The notes beneath the pieces were generated by a model that was not told where the DNA came from, made no database searches, and worked only from the letters and a program-made list of their open reading frames with translations. The position numbers were made by a program, and so were the translations under genes. From assembly GCA_019279435.1 (NCBI GenBank), contig JAAALK010000082.1, positions 18,443,116 to 18,507,115 on the forward strand: a DNA stretch of 64,000 nucleotides. Direction: 5' to 3'. This stretch comes from Zizania palustris (taxonomy: Eukaryota; Streptophyta; Magnoliopsida; Poales; Poaceae). Numbering within the stretch: position 1 is the first letter of the stretch; each line of letters begins with the position of its first letter. Below, one piece after another: positions 35,261-45,166 of the stretch.

Positions 35261-35777
35261 AGAAGAGAAAGAATGTTCTGTCTAGCTACTACCCCCTTTA
35301 TATAGCTCTCATGCAAAGAGAGATGGAAAGCCAACAGTCACCACAATAAAGATCTCTCATGAATAGGGAGACGGAAGAACAACGGTCTTGCGATTAAGAT
35401 CTCTCATGAATAGGGAGATGGAAGGCTAACGCTCTCGCGATTAAGATCTCTCGTGAAGAGAGAGACGGAAGGACAACGGTCTCGCGATTAAGATCTCTTA
35501 TGAATAGGGAGACAGAAGGCCAATAGTCATCGTAATATTTAGGGTGGCGCGACGCAGTGGCAAAACACGGTTCCATTATTGTCGCCATGCATGCCCTTAG
35601 CCTATCTCGACTTCTCAATAGACACACAATCAGTCCATCTATTTAAGTTGAGCAAAAGACATGTGAACATTCAATATAAGACTAAAAGTTTTAGTGCATC
35701 GTAGCATTATTGTGGACCTTTGCATTTAACATATTATTGAATAAATCAAAATGGGACAAGCCCACCTAAATCCAACA
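34736..35777 (-). repeat. copia-1 5' LTR (1042 bp)
   Basis: Uninterrupted LTR, homologous to 2406-2720 plus 15199-15923. It contains the 47-bp U3 repeat array (35316-35525), a TATA box at about 35298-35306 on the minus strand, and the hydrophobic ORF. Confidence 0.93.
35316..35525 (-). repeat. 47-bp tandem repeats in copia-1 U3 (5' LTR copy)
   Basis: About 4.5 imperfect copies of the same unit as at 15463-15675, directly upstream of the TATA box in element orientation. Confidence 0.85.
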
Positions 35778-35782
35778 GATTG

Positions 35783-36231
35783 TTCCCATGAAACATGAAA
35801 TTTCAATATGTTGCCTACGGGCGATTGTCAATACGCTTAGATACATCCTTGTCCTATTTTTTATGGGGATTACAAACATCGCCATTATGACCTTTTCCAT
35901 CTAAAATGCGTTCATAGCAAAGATGAAATTAAATGTGTTACTTACAGTAGATGCGATTAGCCACATGCTTACATTGCATTTCAATTATCAACTCCGTTTT
36001 TCTTCTCCAAAAGAATACATTTTTGTGTGTAGGGTAACTATCAAAATAAAACATCATTCTAGTGGTTTCCCATCCACAGTTGCAAGCTTGCAATGAGCTT
36101 TTGTGCACATTAGCTGTATGCACTGTAAAATTAGCATGTTTAAGGTTTTTTTTCGGAATACATGAATTTTACATAATTTTTATAGGAATCACACTAAATC
36201 TTCTAAAAATATTTTAAAAAATGTTAAAAGG
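35783..36231. other. Flank between copia-1 and the Sirevirus, nothing recognised
   Basis: AT-rich sequence continuing the DNA to the left of 2405 across the GATTG target site. No gene, element end or repeat was recognised. Confidence 0.5.
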
Positions 36232-36590
36232 AGCCCTATAATGAGTGGTTTTAGGGTTTATGTGAAGATCATTTACTCGTAGCAGTGAAATGTACTACAA
36301 GGTGCATGGCATTGACACTAGCAATACATGATACATAAATGTATGTAACACCATCTTTCCTTATGTCTAAATAATATATGGCACTAAAAATAGTAATTAT
36401 AATAACATATGGATATGACCATAGAAATAATAATACAATTTTGTTTGTTTGCACCATAGATTTAAAAAAATAGTTGAAAAAATAAATGAACGGATATGGC
36501 TTATTTATATCACTAATATCAACACAACCTTACACTACAATGCTGGTTTTGTCGTCGCCACGTGGCAACCAAACTTGCAAACAATGTAAC
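36232..36590. repeat. 359-bp flank block, copy A
   Basis: Begins AGCCCTATAATGAG and ends ACAATGTAAC directly against the 5' LTR. It is repeated almost exactly at 44807-45166, where it adjoins the 3' LTR. The only difference noticed is the length of one A-run. Confidence 0.95.
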
Positions 36591-38630
36591 TGAGAAACCA
36601 AGGGTTGGTTTCAGTGTTTGTGATGAGTGATTGACAGGATTTTTACCCTCTGTTCGAAGGGTACCTCCGAAGGTGTTCGGAGGAGGGTACCTCCGGAGGG
36701 GTTTCAGAGGAGGGTACCTCCGGAGGGGTTTCAGAGGTGGTTTTACCGAAGGGTGTTCGGTGTTTGCTTGCTGCAGCTGTGCAGCGGAGTGTGCTTGTCG
36801 GAGGGGTCCGACAGTACACGATGACTGGGTGTGTACCGAAGCGGCTTCGGTACTTTGGGCGGTACACCGGAGTGTGTGCCGGAGGTTGCTAACCCGGAGA
36901 GGTCTCCGGAGTACTGGATACACTTGTCTGTTTGTCTGTGGTGCGCAGGGACTTCGGAGGCGACGGACGAACGTAGCAGGTGAACCTAGGTCAAGCAGGA
37001 GGCTTGATGCCAGGGGAGCAGGGAGCTCCGTCACGGTGGCTGCGAAGGTGGTCCGGGTTGGTCCTCGGGTCGAGGCGTGCCAGGTGAAGGCAGAGAGTGC
37101 GGAGCGTGGCTCCGGCTGAAGGTGCTCCGAGACAAAGTCCTCGGAGGTGAGGCACTTCGAAGGTACTCCGAATGGAGTGACTTCGGAGTTGGTGGATCAA
37201 GTCCTCTGCGGAGGCAAGGAATTCGAAGTGTGCTCCGGAGGGAGACATTCGAAGGTACCCGACGAAGGTCTCAGAAGTCGAGGCGCATCGAAGGCATGGT
37301 CCGGGTGAGGCTCGTCGAGGAGTGTGCTCGGGGAGAGGCACTGCGACGAAGGGCTCATGGAATGCTTCATGCGGAGGCCTTGAACGAAGGAGGGACTTCG
37401 AAGGGTGGTACTCCGAAGGTGGGGCTTCGGAGGGTGGAAGGCTTCGGAGCAAGGCTAGCTCCGGAGCAAGGTTGACTTGAGGTGCTTCGGCCTGCATGGC
37501 TTCGGTACACGGACTGACGGAGTTCGAGCTGAGTGAAGCTGCGAAGCCAAGGTGGTCCACTCCGGAGGTGTTGGTGCGAAGGCCCAAGGAGCTTTGACGG
37601 CTTCGGCTCAAAACCGTCACTGTATCGGAGACTGACTTCGGTGAAGCGAAGGCCAACAGGCTCAAGGCTTCTCGCCGAAGCTACCGCACCCTCGCGTGCG
37701 GAGGGAGGATTCCAGAACGTCAAAGACTGCAAAGGCTGACACTGTCTGTTCTGTAAAAGGCTGACACTGTCCTCTCTGCAAAGCTAACAGACAAGCCTCC
37801 AGAATAAAGGTGGACTACCTTTTGTACCCCTTAGTTCTGTAGAGTCAAAATCATTTGTAAACCCTAGGGGTAAAGTAGTCATTTCCTTTGGGTGAACTGT
37901 GGGCTATAAATATGGGGGCTCGGTAGGTAACATTTAACACTTTGAGCATCTACTGTTGAGCTCCTGTAGCCACATACCTCGCTGTATTCATCCAGAGTTC
38001 AATTCATTTTGTGTTCCTTGTTCAAGCGGCGAAGCCCTGCTTCTGTGTGCTTTTTGCTTGAGCTCGCGTTACATACCTCGCTAGTTTAGTGCACCGAAGC
38101 CTGTCTAGGCGAAGGGTGTTTTGTGCGCAGTGTGTTTTTCAGTGTGCTGTCGCTCTGTGTAACTTGAGGCCAGACCTCACAGCTTACTAGCGAAGCCCTG
38201 ATCGAGGCCCGTTTTGCTTCTTGTGTCGTAGCCCTTAGCGTAGTCTGTTTGTGTGCGTGAAGACCTTCGTGTACGAAGCCCAGCACCAGTTGCTGCCGCC
38301 AAGTACTTGGTCGTAGTCCTCAGAGGGCTGTCCACTCTTGCGAAGGGTGAAGTGCGAAGCCTGCTCGAAGCACCCCGTGTGCGGAGCCTGCACTGACTTA
38401 GCAGAGTAGATTTCCGAGGGTTGTAAGTGGAGCGAAGTCTTCTTGGCTTCGAACTTTTGCCCCTGCGAAGCTTGTGTTCGGAGCTGTCAAAGTACCTCCG
38501 AACCAGACATTCGAAGGTAGTGTTCGAAGCCTGTTCCGCAGAAGACAACTGAACCATAGGCTAAGTTTTTAGACCGAATTTTTAAAAGCTCCCATTCACC
38601 CCCCCTCTGGTCGCCGTTTCCGGTCCAACA
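36591..38630 (+). repeat. Sirevirus 5' LTR (2040 bp)
   Basis: Boundaries confirmed by the solo LTR at 20550-22521. U3 is packed with CTCCGGAG, CTTCGGAG, CTCCGAAG and CTTCGAAG octamers and with GGTACCTCCG repeats. A TATA motif (CTATAAATATGGGGGC) lies at about 37902-37918 and probably marks the promoter. Confidence 0.95.
37903..37911 (+). promoter_or_regulatory. Sirevirus LTR TATA box
   Basis: CTATAAATATGG about 720 bp before the LTR end. The same motif is present in the 3' LTR (about 46480) and in the solo LTR (about 21795). Confidence 0.6.
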
Positions 38631-38650
38631 ATTAGTATCAGAGCAGGTTA
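38631..38650 (+). promoter_or_regulatory. Sirevirus primer-binding site
   Basis: TTAGTATCAGAGCAGG starts one base after the LTR end. It differs at one position from the plant initiator-Met tRNA site TGGTATCAGAGC over its core. Confidence 0.8.
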
Positions 38651-38694
38651 AGATCACCAGTTGACCTTAACCGGTTTTGTGATCTGTTGGCGAC

Positions 38695-41600
38695 ATGGAT
38701 AGAGACAGTAAAATTCCTCTGTTCGATGGGACAGATTTTGCATACTGGAAGGTGCGCATGGAGGCTTACTTTTTAAGCCAAGGAAATGCAATTTGGGAGA
38801 TTGTGGACTCACAATACTCTATCCCGGAGACTCGCACCTCTCAGACTGAGAAGGATCAGTATAATGCCAATTCCAAGGCAAGAAATATACTGTTCATCGG
38901 TTTGAGTAGAAGTGAGTTCGATAGGGTGCAGCACCTGAGGACTGCTAGAGAAATTTGGACAACGCTCACTGTTTTTCATGAGGGCTCTACTCAGATCAAG
39001 GCCAGGCGCCAAAGCACATATAACCAACAGTATCAGCTGTTTGTGCAGGCACCTGGTGAATCTATAGATGCCATGTTTTCTCGCTTTGACGCGATAGTGA
39101 GTAACTTGCGATCCAACGAGACGCTTGCTTACAGTGATCATGATAGGGCTATCAAGCTTCTCTATGCTCTTGACCGTAGCATATGGGAAGTAAAGATATC
39201 CAGCATTGAGGAGTCCGCAGGATATGACACTTTGACCTGCGATGAACTCTTTAGCAAGCTGAAGTCCACAGAGATTGCCAAGGCATCTCTTGCAGTGCAC
39301 AGAAGCTCTTTGCCACAGCCATTGGCATTGGTTTCTAGCACTAGCCGTGGCACCACTGCAGAACCAAGCACATCTGGTACTTGTGTTTTTGCAGATGGTT
39401 TTGCTTTGTCCTCCCTGGTCTCCGTCACAAAGGAGCAGGTGGACACTCTGGTTGATGATGAGCTTGCTCTCATTGCCAGGAGGTTCACCCGCTTTCATCA
39501 TGAGAGACGGGATCAGAGGAGAAGTGGTTTTGGTGGTTGTTATGAATGCGGTGACACTTCTCACATCAAGGCTAATTGCCCTAAGCTCAAAAAGAGAGAT
39601 GAGAGTGTGCGCCCCAAATACCACAAGGAGAGGAAACCCTTTGTGAAGGGCAAGCGCGGCAAGATGGCTAAGAAAGTAGCCAAGGCCGCTTCCAGAGCCT
39701 TTGTTGCTGCTCTCAGCAACATTGACACATCCTCAACTGAGGAGTCAAGCTCTGAGGAGGAGGAGTCCCCAAGGAAGGAGGACAAGAAGGACAAGAAGGG
39801 ACGAGACTTCACCGGCCTTTGCTTCATGGCCGACAGCGATCACAGCGGCGATGAGCTTGACTCATCTGAGGTAAACCTATCATCTGACCAGCTACTAATT
39901 AAATTAGATGAGCTGAATGAAGTAGTTCTTGGTCAGGATAGATTACTTGTGCAAGCCGCTAGAGAAAGAAAAGACCTTAGACTTAGGCTAGAAACTATTT
40001 CTACTGAATATGCCATGCTTAAGTCTAAATTTGATGATGCTGAATGTGAGTCCTGTTCTGTTGTCATGAGTGAGCTTGCTCAGTTGCGTTCTGTACATGC
40101 TCAAACTCTTTCTGAGCTTGAGACTGCGCAGAAGCAGCTTTTGAAGGTGGATTCTAGACCTCATGATGTTATTGATTGCATGAACTGTTCATTATTGCGC
40201 GATAGCATTAATTTACGTGATAAGCATGTTCATGATTTAGAGGCTAGATTGGAGAGGGCCGGTAGTTCTAAGGATGTGCAACCTGTTTGTGACACTTGCA
40301 TTACCCTTAAGGACCAGCTAGGCACTGTTAGAGAGCAGGCTGAGAACCTCATGTCAGAAAATGAATACCTCCTTTCTGTGGTTAATAAATGCACTGAGGG
40401 AAAGGGTAGGATGGATTTGCTCTTGGCCAAGACCAAGTTGTGTGCTGACAGAGCAGGGGTAGCTCTAGGTTTGGGTTTTGAGAGGATACCTTCAGACAGT
40501 AAGTCCAAAACTGTTTTTACCTCTCCCACCACCCTAGAGAAAGAGAGAGCTCTGTTGGACACCCCATCAGCCAAAAAGCCTACCCATCCACCAAAGAAAA
40601 CCACACCTCCTGCCAAGAAAATCCCTCCCAAGAAAACCACACAGAAGAAACCCAAGGAGTCTGTGAGAGTTGCTCCTGTGACCCATGAGAGTGCCCCTAG
40701 GAGAGTGTTCCATTGTTCTTATTGTCAGCGGGCAGGTCATTTGGTTGGGTTCTGTTTTCGTCGCATCAAGGATGAGCGACGCGCACAGGCGATGAGTTAT
40801 CAGGACATGCATTACCCATCTTTAGGAATGCATGAGTCTGAGATGTACTATCGTCCTGCTTTTGAGGCTCCTCGTACTTCTCGGAGAGGTTTTGCTCCTC
40901 GAGGTCTTCACCATGTTCCATATGGTGGTAGACCTCAGGCTAGCAGATTTGTACCTCGTTAGAGTAGGAGACCTCCACATGTTGTTCGTTCACAGCATGT
41001 AGGTAGACCTCACACCTTGCATCATTCTGATTATTATGTGCGTAGACCGTCTGCTTTTACTGTGCCTACTACTCGTGTCACTCAGTGCTGGATGCCTCGT
41101 CATTATTTCACTCACCCCAGCACTGAGCGATCGAGACATTCTTATCATGTGTAGGCGACAGATCGAGGCTTGGAGGGCACGTGGATCATGGACTCCGGTT
41201 GTTCGCGCCACATGACCGGAGATGCAGCTTGGTTCTCCATCCTCACCACAACCAAGCAAAGGGAACATATCACCTTCGGAAACAATCGAAGGAGTAGAGT
41301 GAAAGGTAAAGGTGTGGTAAGAATTAACTCGAACTTCACTCTCAAAGATGTTGCTTTGGTTGAAAACTTGGGATACAATTTGCTGTCTGTATCTCAGTTG
41401 CTTGATGAGGGCTTCGAAGTGCGATTTCATCGCGATACTTCGCAAGTGCTCAATTCTGATGGCGTTATGGTGTGTAAGATCTTTAGAGTTGGGAGAGTTT
41501 TTGGAGCTGATTTTTCTGAGTCGTCTTGATCTTCTCATTGTCTTGTTGCACATTCAACTTCTGAGCTTTGGAAGTGGCATAGGAGACTAGGGCATATGAG

Positions 41601-44322
41601 CTTTGAGTTGCTCGCTCGTTTGAGTGCCCTAGGTCTGATCCGAGGATTGCCTAAGCTCAAGTTTGAGAAGAATTTAGTTTGCGCTCCTTGTCGACATGGA
41701 AAAATGATTGCCGCTTCGCATTCGCCAGTCACCACAGTGATGACTGAACAACCCGGAGAACTTCTCCATATGGACATTGTTGGTCCTTCTCGGGTTAGTT
41801 CTTTAGGCGGCAAGTGGTATGTATTAGTTATTGTCGACGATTTATCTCGCTACTCTTGGGTCTTCTTTCTTGCCAGCAAGGATGAAGTGTTTTCACACTT
41901 TCGGAGTTTGGCTTTGAGACTTTTCACTGAACTCCCAGGTGCATTGAAATTCATTCGAAGTGATAATGGCACCGAGTTCAAAAATAGTCTCTTTGTTGAC
42001 TTTTGCTTGGAGCATGGCATAGAACATCAATTCTCTGCTCCGCGGGTTCCTCAACAGAACGGTGTTGTTGAGAGGAAGAACCGCACTTTGGTTGAGATGG
42101 CTAGGACGATGCTTGATGAGCATAGGACTCCTAGAAAATTCTGGGCTGAGGCCATGAATACTGCTTGTTACATCTCAAACCGAATCTTCTTGCGCTTAAT
42201 TTTAAATTTGACATCTTATGAGCTGCGTTTTGGGAGACAGCCCAAGGTTACTCATCTTCGAGTTTTTGGCTGTCGCTGCTTTATCCTAAAACGTGGTAAT
42301 CTGGATAAATTTGAGTCGCGATCTTCTGACGGGATCTTTTTGGGTTATACTACTCATGGTCATTCTTATCGTGTTTATAACTTGGAAACTAACACTGTCA
42401 TCGAGTCATGTGATGTGACTTTTGATGAATCAACCCCCTCTGTTAGTTCTGCTTTTGAACAGGCAAATGAACACGACATGGAACAGACCTTATTCGAAGA
42501 AGAAGATCCCGGAGAATTCGAGGATGAACCCCTACTACCCTCGACATCGACCCCCGAAGCTGACCCTGCTTCAACTACTTCGGCACGAGGTCCCGAAGCG
42601 ACTACCTCAACATCGGTCATCTTGGACCACTCCAACACACAAGTTGAGGGGGAGACTGCATCCCGCCGCGAGGCTCCACACCATGTTCAAAGGATGCACC
42701 CTCCCAAGCAGATCATCGGTGAGCTTGATCAAAGGGTAACACGTTCTCATGCCCATTACACTAATGCTGCTTTTGTTGCTTCTTTCGAGCCCTTAGATGT
42801 TAGTCATGCACTTTCTGATTCTAGTTGGATCAATGCCATGCATGAAGAGCTTGAAAATTTTGAGAGAAACCAAGTCTGGACTTTAGTTGATCCTCCACCA
42901 AATGTTCATTTCATTGGAACTAAATGGATTTTCAAAAACAAACAAGGGGAGGATGGGACTATAATTAGAAACAAGGCTAGACTTGTAGCTCAGGGCTTTT
43001 CTCAACTAGAAGGGATTTATTTTACTGAAACTTTTGCACCTATTGCTCGCCTTGAGGCCATTAGGATTTTGCTTGCCTTTGCGACATCCCGGGGATTCAA
43101 ACTCTATCAAATGGATGTCAAAAGTGCTTTTCTTAATGGCTTCATAGGTGAAGATGTTTATGTAAAACAACCCCCTGGTTTTGAAAACCCCAAGTACCCA
43201 CATAAAGTCCTTAAACTTCATAAGGCTCTTTATGGACTCAAGCAGGCCCCTCGGGCTTGGTATGATAGACTTAAGTCTTTTCTGCTTGAGCGAGGGTATT
43301 TGATGGGCTCTGTTGATAAAACACTGTTTACTCTCAAGCATGGCAAAGTTTTCCTACTAGTTCAGATTTATGTGGATGATATCATCTTTGGTGGCTCTTC
43401 TCATGCTTTGGTTGCCGAGTTTGCAGATACCATGAGCAGGGAATTTGAAATGTCAATGATGGGTGAACTCACCTTTTTCCTTGGTTTGCAAATCAAGCAA
43501 AGCAAACAAGGTACCTTCGTCCATCAGACGAAGTACACCAAGGACCTGCTCAAGAAATTTGACATGTCCGATGCGAAGCCCCTCGCCACTCCAATGGCTA
43601 CATCCGTAGCATTGAACCCTGACGAAGATGGAGAAGCCGTAGATCAGAAGGAGTTCCGAAGCATGATCGGCTCCCTCCTCTACTTGACTGCTACGAGGCC
43701 GGACATACACTTCGCAGTGTGTCTGTGCGCTCGTTTTCAGGCTTCACCACGAGCTTCGCACCGCCAAGCGGTAAAGCGCATCCTAAGGTATCTCAAACAC
43801 ACCCTTGAATTTGGCATATGGTATTCAGCATCTTCGTCTTTATGTCTTCGAGGTTATTCCGATGCGGATTTTGCTGGGTGTAGAATTGATAGGAAAAGTA
43901 CCTCTGGTACTTGTCATTTTCTGGGTACTTCTCTGGTTTGCTGGTCTTCCCGCAAACAGTCTAGTGTTGCACAATCGACGGCTGAGGCCGAATATGTTGC
44001 TGCAGCTAGCTGTTGCTCTCAGATTTTGTGGATGGTTTCCACTTTGCGGGATTTCGGGTTAGATTATAAGAGTGTTCCACTTTTCTGTGATAACACTAGT
44101 GCTATTTGTATTGCAAACAACCCAGTTCAGCACTCCAGAACCAAACACATTGATGTATGGTATCACTTTCTCAGAGATCACAATGAGAAGGGTGATATCG
44201 AACTTCATTATGTTGATACCCAACACTAGCTTGCCGACATTTTTACAAAACCCCTCGATGCTTCTCGATTTGCCTACTTGCGTGGGGAACTTGGCATTTG
44301 TCACCCTTACGGCATTTTGTGA
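38695..44322 (+). pseudogene. Sirevirus-like gag-pol, one frame with four stops
   Basis: A single frame of about 1875 codons. Gag (38695-40962) has an N-terminal copia gag domain (MDRDSKIPLFDG, FAYWKVRMEA), a knuckle CYECGDTSHIKANC (about 39538), a Lys/Ser/Glu-rich hinge, a long coiled-coil region (about 39880-40400), and a second knuckle CSYCQRAGHLVGFC (about 40708). Pol holds protease DSGCSRHMTG (about 41190), integrase with HHCC (CAPCRHGKM) and core motifs HMDIVGPS, RSDNGTEF and QQNGVVERKNRT, RT with YQMDVKSAFLNG and YVDDIIFGG, and RNase H with YSDADFAG and ADIFTKPLD. It ends at 44320-44322. Stops occur at 40960 (TAG), 41152 (TAG), 41527 (TGA) and 44227 (TAG in place of the usual Gln of TQHQLAD). 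No frameshift was noticed, and catalytic residues are intact. Confidence 0.93.
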
Positions 44323-44331
44323 GGGGGAGCT
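44321..44331 (+). promoter_or_regulatory. Polypurine tract-like motif after Sirevirus pol
   Basis: GAGGGGGAG overlaps the pol stop. It resembles the purine tracts of Sireviruses, but here it is about 840 bp from the 3' LTR. Confidence 0.5.
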
Positions 44332-44806
44332 GTTTTAGATGGATGTGCCTTTGCTAACTGTGCTGAAATTGCATTTACATCTTTTGCACTTATATGCCTG
44401 CTTTTAATTCATGAAATCGTGTCAGCTCAGCTCTTTTTAATTTATCTGAAACATTCATGTGCATGATGTTTTATTTTCAAAATCAAATCGTGCTCACTGC
44501 TTAGTCTTGAATCTAGCATGTTTAGGCAGGACTGCTTTAGCTATCTTTTATCTGCTTGATAGCAAGACACTGTTCATTGGATGCTAAAAATTGCAACTTG
44601 AAAAAATTGTTCTACATCTTCATGGATATTCATAAAATGCCAAACAATTGGTACTCTTCGTAATAATCAAAAATTCCATGATTTGCATGCTTTAAGTTAA
44701 AAGATCCAGGTGGGTTTGTTTGTCACACTCCTCTATTCTAGACTGCTTACCATTGCACATTGGTCTGAACTGGAATAGTGTAGTGTATGCCAAAATCATT
44801 GCCTTA
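44332..44806 (+). other. Sirevirus post-pol non-coding region (truncated)
   Basis: AT-rich internal sequence with no coding potential. It ends abruptly at the junction with the duplicated flank block at 44806/44807. Confidence 0.6.
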
Positions 44807-45166
44807 AGCCCTATAATGAGTGGTTTTAGGGTTTATGTGAAGATCATTTACTCGTAGCAGTGAAATGTACTACAAGGTGCATGGCATTGACACTAGCAAT
44901 ACATGATACATAAATGTATGTAACACCATCTTTCCTTATGTCTAAATAATATATGGCACTAAAAATAGTAATTATAATAACATATGGATATGACCATAGA
45001 AATAATAATACAATTTTGTTTGTTTGCACCATAGATTTAAAAAAATAGTTGAAAAAAATAAATGAACGGATATGGCTTATTTATATCACTAATATCAACA
45101 CAACCTTACACTACAATGCTGGTTTTGTCGTCGCCACGTGGCAACCAAACTTGCAAACAATGTAAC
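44807..45166. repeat. 360-bp flank block, copy B
   Basis: Near-identical to 36232-36590 and ends ACAATGTAAC against the 3' LTR. There is no polypurine tract here, so this is copied flank, not native element sequence. Confidence 0.95.

Larger units (their letters stand above)
2406..35777 (-). mobile_element. copia-1: Ty1/copia element split by four nested insertions
   Basis: Host of the nest. The outer ends read TGTAAGGAATTTAGG (2406) and TATTCCAACA-type ATCCAACA (to 35777), and a perfect GATTG duplication flanks them (2401-2405 and 35778-35782). The two LTRs are the same size once insertions are removed: 2406-2720 plus 15199-15923 (1040 bp) against 34736-35777 (1042 bp). The internal region reads from right to left: gag, integrase, reverse transcriptase, RNase H. 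It is cut at 32104/22818, 22526/20549 and 20176/17071. Domain order (IN before RT) is that of Ty1/copia; the sequence looks Tork/Angela-like, which is tentative. All ORFs carry stops or frameshifts, so the copy is dead. Confidence 0.92.

Noticed and set aside
36232..36590. Part of a longer Sirevirus LTR
   Set aside because: The solo LTR at 20550 begins at TGAGAAACC with its own ATAAT duplication, which proves that the LTR does not extend leftward into this block.
44332..44806. Envelope-like ORF after Sirevirus pol
   Set aside because: Some Sireviruses carry one, but this stretch is AT-rich with stops in all frames.
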